Shown piece by piece: positions 9,804 to 18,560 of a stretch of DNA of 64,000 bases (position 1 is its first letter; every line of letters begins with the position of its first letter). This DNA comes from an uncultured Shimia sp. (GTDB lineage: Bacteria > Pseudomonadota > Alphaproteobacteria > Rhodobacterales > Rhodobacteraceae). The position numbers and the translations under genes are program-made. Location: contig NZ_CANLRL010000001.1 of NCBI RefSeq assembly GCF_947493595.1, forward strand, positions 248,001 through 312,000, written 5' to 3'. The notes under the pieces were generated by a model, which did no database searches, was not told the DNA's origin, and worked only from the letters and a program-made list of their open reading frames with translations.

Positions 9804-10562
9804 TTACCAAGCGGTGACGCGGTATTTGTTGTCATCCACTGAGATCAATGGCGGGCGGCCGGTTTTGTCAAAAGCGTGATACGCGGGTGCAAGTTGCAGC
9901 CAGAAGTCTTCCCATTTGTGGCCGGTGGCTTTGGCCACGCGTTGCGGCGTTGGGCGGAAGGGGAAGGCGTGCACAGGCACAGAGGACAAACCGTTGTTCA
10001 AGGCGGCTTCGACGGCGACGTAGATTTCCTCGATCGCGGGGTCGGTCATGGCGTAACACCCAACGGAGACGCAGTCGCCATGTACCATCAGGAAGCTGCC
10101 GGTGCGGCCCTGCGCGCGGTCAAAGCGATTGGGAAAGCCGAGATTGAAAGACAGGTGGTAGCTGCTGTTTGGGTTCAGAGCGGATTTGGTGACTGTGTAG
10201 AAACCCTCAGGCGATTGGTGGTCGCCTTCTTTGAGTTTCGGACCAAGGACGCCAGAATGATTGCAGATCGGGTAAGTTTTGAAGAGGGCGTAGGTGTCTC
10301 TTGGGGTTTGCACCCAGAGTTCCAGCTCACGTTCTTCTTTGAATATGCGGATGTAGATCGGCGCGCCTAGGGCGGTGTTGTGGATGGCAAAGCCTGTGCT
10401 CAGCATAGGTGTTTGACGGGCGCGCACCACGGCGATGTCATCCCGCGGCCAGATGGCGTCTTTGATCGGGGGCGGAATGTAGTGTGGGCGATAGAGTGCG
10501 AATATCCCCAAGGCGCTCGCGATGCAGAGCAAAAAGAAGAGTGCCTTGAGGAGTTTGCGCAT
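9804..10562 (-). CDS. L,D-transpeptidase family protein (YkuD domain)
   Basis: Periplasmic murein-modifying enzyme candidate, 252 residues. One N-terminal membrane anchor or signal (about 6-24) precedes a YkuD domain whose active-site block MVHGDCVSVGCYAMTD (about 158-173) contains the catalytic His and Cys (SxGC). The arrangement resembles the YafK/DpaA-like branch, whose members can cleave protein-peptidoglycan links rather than cross-link. It lies 14 bp downstream of the LysE-family gene in the fabI operon. Confidence 0.88.
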   Translation of the reverse strand: MRKLLKALFFLLCIASALGIFALYRPHYIPPPIKDAIWPRDDIAVVRARQTPMLSTGFAIHNTALGAPIYIRIFKEERELELWVQTPRDTYALFKTYPICNHSGVLGPKLKEGDHQSPEGFYTVTKSALNPNSSYHLSFNLGFPNRFDRAQGRTGSFLMVHGDCVSVGCYAMTDPAIEEIYVAVEAALNNGLSSVPVHAFPFRPTPQRVAKATGHKWEDFWLQLAPAYHAFDKTGRPPLISVDDNKYRVTAW

Positions 10563-10576
10563 GGTCCGAGCGCGGC

Positions 10577-11191
10577 TTAGGTGGCCGCGATCTTGACGCC
10601 CAGAGCCGCCAGAAGGCCGCCAAAGACGCGGTCAATCAGGTGCTTCAGGCCGATGTAGATTTTGCGGGTGCGGTCCAGCGAGAACAGCCGCGCGACAGAG
10701 GTGTTCCAGAGGAACTCACCGAGGAATATGCAGGCCAGCAGCAGCGCCAGCGCCAGTGGTGAGGCGTCGGTGGGCACGGTGCCAACAAAAACTGCACCAA
10801 AGAAGACGGCGGGCTTTGGGTTGGCGAGTTGGGTCCAGATGCCAAGGCGCAGCGCGGACAGGGGCGTCATTGCGGCGACTTCTGCGGCGTTGTCTTCCAA
10901 TGGCTCATCGGCTGCACGCCACATTTTAAAGGCGGTCCAGATCAGGAACGCCGCACCGCCAATTTTCAGAACGGTCAGCAGGAAAGGCGCGTATTCAAAC
11001 AGCAAGGCAAGGCCAAAGAGTGCGGAGGCGGCCCAGAAGACCGCGCCGAGGCCGATGCCCACAGACAGGGCTGCGCCAGTTTTGAGGCCCTGTTGCAGAC
11101 CCACGCGCGCGGCCATGAGCACGGCGGGACCCGGGCTGACAGCGGCCATCAGGCAGAGAGAGACGGCGGCGATAAAGGCGGCGAGACTCAT
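10577..11191 (-). CDS. LysE/RhtB-family amino-acid exporter
   Basis: Inner-membrane exporter of about 204 residues with six hydrophobic segments. The N-terminal SPGPAVLMAARVGLQQGLK (about 20-38) is the conserved LysE/RhtB signature, and ANPKPAVFFGAVF (about 124-136) is the second family block. Substrates of this family are amino acids such as homoserine or threonine; the specificity here is not readable. Its ATG overlaps the fabI stop codon (ATGA), so it is translated from the fabI transcript. Confidence 0.9.
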   Translation of the reverse strand: MSLAAFIAAVSLCLMAAVSPGPAVLMAARVGLQQGLKTGAALSVGIGLGAVFWAASALFGLALLFEYAPFLLTVLKIGGAAFLIWTAFKMWRAADEPLEDNAAEVAAMTPLSALRLGIWTQLANPKPAVFFGAVFVGTVPTDASPLALALLLACIFLGEFLWNTSVARLFSLDRTRKIYIGLKHLIDRVFGGLLAALGVKIAAT

Positions 11192-12006
11192 TTGCGGCCC
11201 ACCACAGCGTCGATGTCCGGCGCGTCGACGGCTTTCATGCCGACCACGTGGTAGCCCGCATCAACGTGCAGGTTTTCGCCTGTCACGCCGCTGCCGAGAT
11301 CAGACAGCAGGTAAAGCGCGGAGTTGCCCACGTCCTCTAGGTTGACATTGCGGCGCAGAGGGGAGTTCAACTCGTTCCATTTCATAATGTAGCGGAAGTC
11401 GCCAATGCCGGAGGCGGCGAGGGTTTTGATCGGGCCAGCGGAAATTGCGTTTACGCGGATATCGTCTTTGCCAAGATCTTCGGCCAGGTATTTCACTGAG
11501 GCTTCCAATGCGGCTTTGGCCACGCCCATGACATTATAGTGTGGCATCACCTGCTCGGCGCCGTAGTAGGTCAGCGTCAAAGCGGAGCCGCCGTCTGTCA
11601 TCAGCTTCTCCGCGCGCTGCATCACGGCGGTGAAGGAATAGACAGAGATGTCCATCGTCATCAGGAAGTTGTCTTTGGAGGTGTCGACGTAGCGGCCGCG
11701 CAACTCATTTTTGTCTGAGAAGCCAATGGCATGTACGATGAAGTCGATTTTGCCCCATTTGGCTTCGATCTCTGCGAAGGCTGCGTCAATGGAGGCAGCG
11801 TCCGAGACATCGCAGTCGATCAGCGTGTCGACGTTGAGTTGTTCCGCCAGCGGGACCACACGTTTCTTAAAAGCGTCGCCCATATAAGAGAAGGCCAGCT
11901 CGGCACCGGCGTCGGCGCAGGCCTTGGCGATGCCCCAGGCAATAGACTTGTCGTTGGCAAGCCCCATAATTAGGCCGCGTTTGCCTGCCATGAGTTGATT
12001 TGACAT
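11188..12006 (-). CDS. fabI: Enoyl-[acyl-carrier-protein] reductase (NADH)
   Basis: Final reductive step of each fatty-acid elongation cycle; 272 residues. It belongs to the SDR fold with the FabI-specific N-terminus GLIMGLANDKSIAWGIAKA (about 11-29) and the catalytic Tyr-x6-Lys in YNVMGVAK (about 158-165). ARG-type C-terminal ENLHVDAGYH is also typical. It is first of a three-gene unit with the LysE exporter and the L,D-transpeptidase, and is divergent from pdxH across about 120 bp. Confidence 0.96.
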   Translation of the reverse strand: MSNQLMAGKRGLIMGLANDKSIAWGIAKACADAGAELAFSYMGDAFKKRVVPLAEQLNVDTLIDCDVSDAASIDAAFAEIEAKWGKIDFIVHAIGFSDKNELRGRYVDTSKDNFLMTMDISVYSFTAVMQRAEKLMTDGGSALTLTYYGAEQVMPHYNVMGVAKAALEASVKYLAEDLGKDDIRVNAISAGPIKTLAASGIGDFRYIMKWNELNSPLRRNVNLEDVGNSALYLLSDLGSGVTGENLHVDAGYHVVGMKAVDAPDIDAVVGRK

Positions 12007-12130
12007 CCGGTGAACTCCGTCCCACTTGGTTATGCGTGACGTTTAGGCGATTGACCCTGTCGCATCAAGGTCTTCGCCAGCGTGGAATATACCTAGCCTG
12101 AGTGGCTGGATGATGCATTTGGAGGCAGTG

Positions 12131-12736
12131 ATGAGCGAGAGATCAGGGATTTTTGCGGGCGAGAACCCGTTTGAGATTGCGCGGGCGTGGTTGGCTGAGG
12201 CGGAAAATAGCGAGCCAAATGATGCCAACGCCATTGCGCTATCGACGGTGGACGCAGACGGTATGCCAAATTCCCGTATGGTGCTCTTGAAGGATATCGA
12301 GGAGAAGGCGTTTGTGTTCTACACAAATTACGGCAGTGCCAAGGCACAGGAACTGGATGGCGCAGGCAAGGCGTCCTTTGTGATGCACTGGAAATCTTTG
12401 CGCCGCCAGATTCGGGTTAGAGGACACGTTATGCGGGAAGATGGTCCTCAGGCGGATGCATATTTTGAGTCGCGCAGTTTGAAGAGCAAACTGGGTGCCT
12501 GGGCGTCGGAACAGTCTCAACCCCTAAATTCGCGCACAGAATTAATGGCAAAAGTGGCAAAAATAACAGCCGCGCACGGCACCCACCCCAAACGCCCGCC
12601 GTTCTGGGGGGGGTACCGGCTCATTCCTGCCGAAATTGAATTTTGGGCAGATGGGGCGTTTCGGTTACACGACCGGTTTCGCTGGACCCGCGAAACCCCT
12701 GAAAAACCGTGGGAAATTCAGCGCCTTAACCCTTAA
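12131..12736 (+). CDS. pdxH: Pyridoxamine 5'-phosphate oxidase
   Basis: FMN enzyme making pyridoxal 5'-phosphate from PNP or PMP; about 201 residues from the ATG at 12131, which has a GGAGG ribosome-binding site 5 nt upstream (an in-frame ATG at 12110 has none). The FMN/substrate region begins [10 protein letters not shown], and the C-terminal block [18 protein letters not shown] followed by RLHDRF is the PdxH C-terminal dimerisation signature. Divergent from fabI. Confidence 0.96.
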   Translation: MSERSGIFAGENPFEIARAWLAEAENSEPNDANAIALSTVDADGMPNSRMVLLKDIEEKAFVFYTNYGSAKAQELDGAGKASFVMHWKSLRRQIRVRGHVMREDGPQADAYFESRSLKSKLGAWASEQSQPLNSRTELMAKVAKITAAHGTHPKRPPFWGGYRLIPAEIEFWADGAFRLHDRFRWTRETPEKPWEIQRLNP

Positions 12737-12826
12737 TTAGTTAAAAATTATCGTGGCAAGCGCATGAAATGCATGGAAATTTTGCGCTTGCCGAAGTCGT
12801 CTTGATGCAGCACAGTCACGCAGATC

Positions 12827-13390
12827 ATGGGGATGATACAAACTAAGGTTGAGGCATTGAGTACTCTAGAAAATGACGTCACGCAGGTGATGGGCGTGGT
12901 GAAATGGTTCGATCCGGTCAAGGGATTCGGATTTATTGTTTCAGACGACGGTGGGCCGGATATTTTGTTGCACGCAAATGTGTTGCGCAACTTCGGTCAA
13001 AGCTCGGTTGCGGATGGGTCCGTAATTGAAGTGTCCGTGCAAGTGACACAACGTGGCGCACAGGCCGTCGAAGTGTTCAAAATCGAAGCACCGGAAACGG
13101 AAGTGCCTGTGGCACTGTCTGATTTTGAAGGCATGGACCTGGATGACATTCGCGCGACGCCGCTGGAGCCAGCGCGGGTGAAGTGGTTCGACAAAGGCAA
13201 AGGCTTTGGCTTTGCCAATGTGTTTGGCCGCCCGGAAGACATTTTCCTGCACATTGAAGTGCTGCGCCGCTCAGGTCTGTCTGACCTGCAGCCCGGTGAA
13301 GCCTTGGCGCTGCGTGTGATCGACGGTAAACGTGGTCGCATGGCAACCGAGGTATTGGCGTGGGAAAACGCAGTTTTGGAAAACGACTAA
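12827..13390 (+). CDS. Two-domain cold-shock protein
   Basis: RNA/ssDNA-binding protein of about 187 residues with two CspA-type domains: first about 22-85 ([16 protein letters not shown]), second about 118-180 ([17 protein letters not shown]). Double-CSD proteins of this layout are common in Roseobacter-group bacteria. In the first domain the RNP2-like segment reads DILLHANVL instead of the usual VFVHxS, suggesting altered binding. The start could be 12827 or 12833. The following DUF192 gene overlaps its end, implying translational coupling. Confidence 0.9.
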   Translation: MGMIQTKVEALSTLENDVTQVMGVVKWFDPVKGFGFIVSDDGGPDILLHANVLRNFGQSSVADGSVIEVSVQVTQRGAQAVEVFKIEAPETEVPVALSDFEGMDLDDIRATPLEPARVKWFDKGKGFGFANVFGRPEDIFLHIEVLRRSGLSDLQPGEALALRVIDGKRGRMATEVLAWENAVLEND

Positions 13391-13884
13391 CACTCTCTGG
13401 CGCGGGTCGCAGGATCGGCGCCGGATTTCTTGGGCTGGTGGCAGGGGTCATGATCTCCTTGCCCGCCCAAGCAGACGACGCCTGCCGCGCAGACAGCTTG
13501 CTGATACGCGGTGACTGGGGGCAGGCGCGATTCTCCGTAGAAGTGGCAGACACAGAGGCCGAGCGGGCGCAGGGATTGATGAATCGCTCCCACATGCCGA
13601 GCAGTGCAGGTATGCTGTTTGTCTATGAAACCACGCGGTCTGCATCTTTCTGGATGCGCAACACGCTGATTCCCCTCGATATGCTGTTTGCGGACGAGCA
13701 TGGGGTGATTCAACACATCCACAGCAACGCCATCCCTTTGGACGAAACGCCGATTTTTGGCGGAGACGATGTTCGCTATGTCCTTGAAATCAATGGTGGA
13801 TTGTCCGAGGCGATGGGCATCTCTGTGGGCAGCGAAATGCGCCACCAAAGTTTTTTGCAAGAAATTGCAAACTGGCGTTGTTAG
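13360..13884 (+). CDS. Secreted DUF192 family protein
   Basis: Protein of about 174 residues: signal peptide (about 1-38, ending PAQA), then a DUF192 domain with the characteristic [20 protein letters not shown] (about 68-87) and [14 protein letters not shown] (about 95-108) blocks. DUF192 proteins are small beta-barrel periplasmic proteins of unsettled function. The GTG at 13360, preceded by GAGG, gives a full signal peptide but overlaps the cold-shock gene by 31 bp; an ATG at 13450 would remove most of the signal. Confidence 0.88.
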   Translation: MGKRSFGKRLTLSGAGRRIGAGFLGLVAGVMISLPAQADDACRADSLLIRGDWGQARFSVEVADTEAERAQGLMNRSHMPSSAGMLFVYETTRSASFWMRNTLIPLDMLFADEHGVIQHIHSNAIPLDETPIFGGDDVRYVLEINGGLSEAMGISVGSEMRHQSFLQEIANWRC

Positions 13885-13930
13885 GGGGTTTTCATTCCCG
13901 AACAGTGGGGGTAAACCCTGCCTCACAAGT

Positions 13931-14007
13931 CGGGGCGTAGCGCAGCCTGGTAGCGCACCTGTTTTGGGTACAGGGGGTCGCAAGTTCGAATCTTGCCGTC
14001 CCGACCA
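13931..14007 (+). tRNA. tRNA-Pro (anticodon TGG)
   Basis: A 77-nt cloverleaf including encoded CCA. The acceptor stem pairs CGGGGCG with CGTCCCG (one G-T), the D arm is GCGCAGCCTGGTAGCGC, the anticodon stem CCTGT/ACAGG encloses loop TTTGGGT with anticodon TGG, and the T arm contains GTTCGAATC. A terminator follows 26 bp downstream. Confidence 0.96.
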
Positions 14008-14033
14008 ATTTCCTCCCGGAGGAAAAGAAAAAA

Positions 14034-14060
14034 GACGTAGCCTTCGGGCTGCGTCTTTTT
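14034..14060 (+). terminator. Terminator of tRNA-Pro
   Basis: GACGTAGCC, TTCG tetraloop, GGCTGCGTC, then TTTTT: a 9-bp stem with one wobble pair. Confidence 0.88.
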
Positions 14061-14098
14061 CTGTTTTGGGGGCGGTTGGCGGTTCAGCTTTTGGGGTT

Positions 14099-15001
14099 TC
14101 AGCCTCTTTTGGCGATAGCTTGCTTTAAGTGCTGGATGAACAGCCTTAGCGGCACCAGCGCTCGATACTCTTGGGGGAAATAGATGTGGACGCGGGGCAT
14201 AGAGGCGGCGTGATCACTCAGGATTTCTACAAGTTCGCCGCTTTCTAGTGCAGTGGCGCTGAATTCCCGGAAGGTGTAGCTGATACCAAGGCCATGGATG
14301 GCCTGTTCAATCGAAACCGGCAGAGAATTGGCGATCAAGTTGCCATGTACCTCGACTGGATAGGGCCCATCAGGCCCTGAAAACACCCATGGTGCCAGCT
14401 GACCAGAACTTGGAAAACGATAGTGCAGGCAATTGTGCTCAAGTAAGGCCAAAGGGTGCGTGGGGGTGCCGTGCTTTTCCAGATAGGACGGGCTGGCCAC
14501 CACAGCCGCGGTCATCGGTTCGGTCAAACCCACCGCGACCATATCTTGGGCGATCACGCCGCCAAGCCGAAAACCGGCATGTAGCCCTTCCTTGAGTATA
14601 TCAGACCAAGCGTCCGCAAGCCGGAGTTCTATCTCTATTTCTGGATAGCTTTCTTGGAATGACAAAAGGGGTTCGCTGATCAGGAGGTGATAGACAAACT
14701 CCGGGATGGCGAGTTTCAGAGTGCCGCGTGTGCTTTGACCCGCGGTGCGGGCATTTTCGAATCCATTCGCCAGTTGCTCAAAGGCCGGGCCAGAGCTCTG
14801 GGCCAAGGCGCGGCCTGCCTCGGTTAGGCTGATTGAGCGGGTTGTGCGTACGAAGAGGGCTGCACCGATCTGTGTCTCAAGGGTCTTTAGCTGGTGACTC
14901 ACTGTGGAGCGCTTGATGCCTAAAGCCAGTGCGGCCGCGCTGAGGCTGCCTTCGTTGACAATGGCGTTGAAGACTTCGAGCGTGGCTAGAGGGAGGCGCA
15001 T
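14099..15001 (-). CDS. LysR-family transcriptional regulator
   Basis: DNA-binding regulator of 300 residues. The winged HTH is at the N-terminus (about 5-62: LEVFNAIVNEGSLSAAALAL then KRSTVSHQLKTLE), followed by a type 2 periplasmic-binding effector domain (about 90-295). It is divergently transcribed from the flavodoxin-fold oxidoreductase and SDR, the classic arrangement for a LysR regulator and its target. The effector is unknown; a redox-active or aldehyde/quinone-like compound would fit the neighbours. Confidence 0.9.
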   Translation of the reverse strand: MRLPLATLEVFNAIVNEGSLSAAALALGIKRSTVSHQLKTLETQIGAALFVRTTRSISLTEAGRALAQSSGPAFEQLANGFENARTAGQSTRGTLKLAIPEFVYHLLISEPLLSFQESYPEIEIELRLADAWSDILKEGLHAGFRLGGVIAQDMVAVGLTEPMTAAVVASPSYLEKHGTPTHPLALLEHNCLHYRFPSSGQLAPWVFSGPDGPYPVEVHGNLIANSLPVSIEQAIHGLGISYTFREFSATALESGELVEILSDHAASMPRVHIYFPQEYRALVPLRLFIQHLKQAIAKRG

Positions 15002-15105
15002 TGTTGAATTCCATGCAACAGAGTGGTTGTTCGTTGGGTAATTGTTGGCTTGGAGGTGAGTAGTTAGTTTTGGCTCACTTGTAAACGCAACACCTGAGGC
15101 CCCCG

Positions 15106-15666
15106 ATGACTACACTTGTTTTAACTGCGCATCCAAACCTTGGGAGCTCCACGGCCAATCGTGTGTGGCATGATGCATTAAGCAATGTGTCCGGTGTCAC
15201 GACGCGCGACTTGTCCGCTGTTGGGGGAGCAGAAATGATGTTTGACCCGAGCTGTGAGCAGCCCCTGTTGCGCCAGGCAAATCGGGTTGTACTTCAGTTT
15301 CCGTTCTACTGGTATTCATCGCCGCCTGTGCTGAAGGCCTGGTTGGATCAGGTTTTGCTTTTCGGATTTGCATACGGCCCGGGCGGGACCGCGTTGCACG
15401 GAAAAGAACTTGGCTTGGCGATCACGACCGGCGGGCCAGCAGGAAGTTATCAAGCGGGCGGGCTAAACAGTTTTCCAATGGATGCGTTCTTGGTGCCGTA
15501 CCAGCAGACCGCTCGTATGGTGGGCATGACCTATCTGCCTCCATTTGTGCTGCACAGCGCAATGAGCCGAAATCCAGCTGCCCTTAATGCCAGCGTTCCA
15601 AAGCTGATTTCCTTCGTCACGGCGCCGCGCAATGCAGTCGAAGGTGGCGGGACCAACAGGGTGTAA
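15106..15666 (+). CDS. NAD(P)H-dependent flavodoxin-fold oxidoreductase (KefF/MdaB-like)
   Basis: Probable FMN-dependent quinone reductase, 186 residues. The N-terminus TLVLTAHPNLGSSTANR is the flavodoxin_2 phosphate loop region; QFPFYWYSSPPVLKAWLDQV (about 66-85) and GKELGLAITTGGP (about 104-116) are the family's flavin and substrate segments. It is divergent from the LysR gene and followed 85 bp later by the SDR gene, probably under the same LysR control. Confidence 0.85.
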   Translation: MTTLVLTAHPNLGSSTANRVWHDALSNVSGVTTRDLSAVGGAEMMFDPSCEQPLLRQANRVVLQFPFYWYSSPPVLKAWLDQVLLFGFAYGPGGTALHGKELGLAITTGGPAGSYQAGGLNSFPMDAFLVPYQQTARMVGMTYLPPFVLHSAMSRNPAALNASVPKLISFVTAPRNAVEGGGTNRV

Positions 15667-15751
15667 CGCGTTTCAACCACACACAAAATCGCACTCTGTT
15701 GGGATTGCCCAAGTGGAGGCCGCTATCCCTATCCAGATACAGGAGAAAACC

Positions 15752-16489
15752 ATGGAAAAATTTGAAAATAAAGTTGCGATTGTCACAGGCGGTGGCACCG
15801 GAATAGGAAAAGCCATTGCGGTGGCTTTTGTTGCCAGCGGCGCAAGGGTTCTGATCGCGGGGCGCAGGCAGGCTGTGCTTGAGCAGGCTGTGGCTGAACT
15901 GGGACCAAGGGCTGCGTTTATTGCAGCAGATGTTTGTGAAAGTGGTGCGTCAGCGCGGATTGTTCAGGAGGCGGTCAGCACCTTTGGTCGCTTGGATGTG
16001 TTGGTGAACAACGCCGGCACTGGCACAATGGGGCCGCTGACCGAAACCAGCGACGCGGATATTGAAAGCACATATCGGATCAATGTGTTTGCGCCACTGG
16101 CGCTTGCTCGTGAGGCGATCCCCCATCTTGCGGAGACGAAGGGCGCCGTCATTAATATTTCATCCGTCACAGCGCGCGGCACTTTACCGGGCGTCGTGGC
16201 CTATGCGTCGTCAAAAGCAGCCGGAGAGCATGCGGTTCGATTGCTGGCTTCAGAGCTGGGTCCTATGGGGATCCGCGTGAATGCAGTGGCACCTGGATTT
16301 ACGGAAACAGAGGCCTTGGCCTACGTCAAGACGGACGAAGCGATGATGGGAATGGTCATGGCCCAAACGCCGATGGGGCGCCTAGGGAAGCCAGAGGATA
16401 TTGCGAATGCAGTGATGCTGCTTGCGGATGAGCGGGCGGGGTGGATTACCGGGCAGTCCGTTCAGGCCGGTGGTGGCTATATGCTTTAG
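15752..16489 (+). CDS. SDR-family oxidoreductase
   Basis: Classical short-chain dehydrogenase/reductase of 245 residues. The cofactor loop TGGGTGIGKAIA (about 12-23), NNAG (about 84-87), catalytic Ser and the YASSKAAGE block (Tyr-x3-Lys, about 150-158) are complete. The ATG at 15752 has an AGGAGA ribosome-binding site; the longer open frame to 15632 overlaps the previous gene and is not needed. The substrate is unknown; the context suggests detoxification together with the flavodoxin-like enzyme. Confidence 0.9.
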   Translation: MEKFENKVAIVTGGGTGIGKAIAVAFVASGARVLIAGRRQAVLEQAVAELGPRAAFIAADVCESGASARIVQEAVSTFGRLDVLVNNAGTGTMGPLTETSDADIESTYRINVFAPLALAREAIPHLAETKGAVINISSVTARGTLPGVVAYASSKAAGEHAVRLLASELGPMGIRVNAVAPGFTETEALAYVKTDEAMMGMVMAQTPMGRLGKPEDIANAVMLLADERAGWITGQSVQAGGGYML

Positions 16490-16557
16490 AGCACTAAGGC
16501 TGGTGGGCCATGCGCTGGTTGTTTCTGTCGTTGCCAGCGCTGTTTGAGAGACACAAA

Positions 16558-16580
16558 AAAGGCGCCCATTGGGCGCCTTT
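16558..16580 (-). terminator. Terminator of the cold-shock gene
   Basis: On the minus strand AAAGGCGCCC, loop AAT, GGGCGCC followed by TTTTTT. It also lies downstream of the SDR gene on the plus strand and could act on both. Confidence 0.85.
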
Positions 16581-16600
16581 CGAAATGCTGGATTGGTCGC

Positions 16601-16807
16601 TTAGAGCAGGGCCAGATCCACAGCGCTTTCGCGGCCGTCACGGCCCGCTTGCAGCTCGTAGCTGACTTTCTGGTTGTCGGCCAGGCCGGTCAGGCCGGAG
16701 CGCTCAACTGCAGAAATGTGTACAAATACGTCGTTGCCGCCTTCGTCAGGTGCAATGAAGCCGAAGCCTTTGGTGGTGTTGAACCATTTAACGGTGCCCG
16801 TAGCCAT
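16601..16807 (-). CDS. Cold-shock protein (CspA family)
   Basis: Single-domain RNA chaperone, 68 residues. RNP1 (KGFGFIAPD, about 13-21) and RNP2 (VFVHISAVE, about 27-35) are intact, and the length matches CspA. It is monocistronic with its own terminator. The long non-coding stretch upstream would allow a structured 5' leader as in other csp genes, though no defined element was identified. Confidence 0.95.
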   Translation of the reverse strand: MATGTVKWFNTTKGFGFIAPDEGGNDVFVHISAVERSGLTGLADNQKVSYELQAGRDGRESAVDLALL

Positions 16808-17223
16808 CGTTGTTCTCCATGTTTTGTGTCGCCCGCGTCATGCGGCAACCCGGCGGGTATCTTGATCGAAAGCTGAGCCGGTTAGGAGCAGGGGGTCGAA
16901 AATAGAAACTGCGCGTCTACCATCTGATAAAAACTCAGGCAGAAAACAAGAGTTTTTTGCGCAATAAGTGTTTCAGGGTGGCGGATTTCGCAAAAACGTC
17001 ATGCCGCGAAGCGTGTCGGGCGGAATGCCGCGTCCTTTCGGGTTTGCCTGCTCAAAATTGCGCTGAAGTCTTTGAAGTGGTGAAGATTTGTGCAGCTGTC
17101 TTTTTGTTGGTCAGCGGACCGATGTTTCTCATCTTTTGACCATGTGGTAAATTTTTTTATTGATTGGTCAAAAAACCTGTGCAAGCCTACGGGGGTAGCC
17201 AACAAGGTGTATGGGGAGGTCTT
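16808..17223. other. Intergenic region between csp and preT
   Basis: A 416-bp divergent intergenic region holding the leader/promoter of the cold-shock gene and the preTA promoter. It is AT-rich near 16920-16970 and 17150-17175. A small open frame at 16957-17139 has no ribosome-binding site and an implausible composition. The only clear signal is the RutR-like box cluster at 17136-17171. Confidence 0.6.
17136..17171. promoter_or_regulatory. RutR-like operator boxes upstream of preT
   Basis: TTGACCATGTGGTAAA (17136-17151) matches the RutR consensus TTGACCAnnTGGTCAA with one mismatch, and a second partial box TTGATTGGTCAA lies at 17160-17171. Both are just upstream of preT, whose products begin uracil degradation. 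RutR-like genes lie 4-5 kb away. The consensus is known from E. coli RutR; binding here is inferred. Confidence 0.7.
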
Positions 17224-18546
17224 ATGTCCAACACACCGTTTAGCGACGGCATCCAAGCAGCGCGTTTAGACGCTGCGGAACTGTCCGATAACTTTGGGGA
17301 TTTGCATCCTCGTTTTGACGATCACGAAGCCCTGGTGGCGTCGGATCGTTGTTATTTCTGTCACGATGCGCCCTGTATGACGGCCTGTCCGACAGACATT
17401 GATATTCCGCTGTTCATTCGTCAGATCGCCACCGGCACGCCGGAAGCGGCGGCCAAGACGATTTTTGATCAGAACATTCTGGGCGGTATGTGCGCCCGTG
17501 TGTGCCCAACCGAGACGCTGTGTGAGCAGGTCTGTGTGCGCGAAACCGCAGAAGGCAACCCAGTCGAGATTGGCCGGTTGCAGCGCTATGCCACTGATAA
17601 GCTGGTGGATGCGGGCCTTCACCCTTTTGGCCGAGCCGACAGCACCGGCAAGAAAGTCGCTGTGGTGGGTGCGGGGCCAGCGGGTCTGTCCGCGGCGCAC
17701 CGTCTGGCGATGCATGGGCATGATGTCACTGTTTATGATGCGCGTGCAAAAGCGGGTGGTCTAAACGAGTTTGGCATTGCGGCCTATAAGTCGGTTGAGA
17801 GCTTTGCCGAGCGCGAGGTGGATTGGCTGCTGAAGATTGGCGGCATCACCGTTGAGACCGGCAAGAAGCTGGGTGACGGGCTGTCGCTGGACGGTCTGAA
17901 GGCTGACTTTGACGCGGTGTTCCTTGGCATAGGCCTTGGCGGCGTGAATGCGCTGGGCGTGGATGGCGAAGACAAAGACGGCGTCGATGACGCGGTGGAT
18001 TTCATTGCGGAGCTGCGTCAGGCAGATGACCTGAGCAAAATGGCAATTGGCCGAGATGTTGTGGTGATTGGCGGCGGCATGACCGCTGTGGATGCTGCTG
18101 TACAAGCGAAGCTGTTGGGCGCGCTGAACGTGAGCCTCGTCTATCGTCGTGGCAAAGACCGGATGAACGCGTCCGAGTTTGAACAGGATCTGGCGGCGTC
18201 CAAAGGCGTGCGGATCATCACCAATGCCTCACCCAAAGCGGTGATTGGCAACGGGGCTGTGCGCGAGATCGAGTTTGAGTACACCGACAATGATCTGAAT
18301 TCGACTGGTCAAACCGTGCGGTTGCAAGCGGATCAGGTGTTCAAAGCCATTGGTCAGACACTGGAAGGCGAGGGCCTGCCAGAGTTGGAGTGGGGCAAGA
18401 TCAAGGTGGATGACAACGGGCGCACGTCGGTGGATGGCATCTGGGCCGGTGGCGACTGTGCCACGGGCGGCGATGATCTGACCGTGACTGCGGTGGCTGA
18501 GGGTCGTGACGCGGCCGAAGACATTCACGCCAAACTGTCGGCGTAA
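17224..18546 (+). CDS. preT: NAD-dependent dihydropyrimidine dehydrogenase subunit PreT
   Basis: Flavin/iron-sulfur electron-input subunit (440 residues) for reduction of uracil or thymine to the 5,6-dihydro form. The N-terminal cysteines CYFCHDAPCMTACP (about 45-58) and GGMCARVCPTETLCEQVC (about 84-101) bind Fe-S clusters; VAVVGAGPAGLSAA (about 142-155) binds FAD; VVVIGGGMTAVDAA (about 279-292) binds NAD(P)H. The ATG at 17224 has a GGGAGG ribosome-binding site; the longer frame from 17164 overlaps the operator. preA follows after 14 bp. Confidence 0.94.
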   Translation: MSNTPFSDGIQAARLDAAELSDNFGDLHPRFDDHEALVASDRCYFCHDAPCMTACPTDIDIPLFIRQIATGTPEAAAKTIFDQNILGGMCARVCPTETLCEQVCVRETAEGNPVEIGRLQRYATDKLVDAGLHPFGRADSTGKKVAVVGAGPAGLSAAHRLAMHGHDVTVYDARAKAGGLNEFGIAAYKSVESFAEREVDWLLKIGGITVETGKKLGDGLSLDGLKADFDAVFLGIGLGGVNALGVDGEDKDGVDDAVDFIAELRQADDLSKMAIGRDVVVIGGGMTAVDAAVQAKLLGALNVSLVYRRGKDRMNASEFEQDLAASKGVRIITNASPKAVIGNGAVREIEFEYTDNDLNSTGQTVRLQADQVFKAIGQTLEGEGLPELEWGKIKVDDNGRTSVDGIWAGGDCATGGDDLTVTAVAEGRDAAEDIHAKLSA

Positions 18547-18560
18547 GGGGAGATAAGCAT

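Noticed and set aside
16957-17139. 60-codon plus-strand frame before preT
   Set aside because: Cys-rich, no ribosome-binding site, and it runs into the RutR-like operator.
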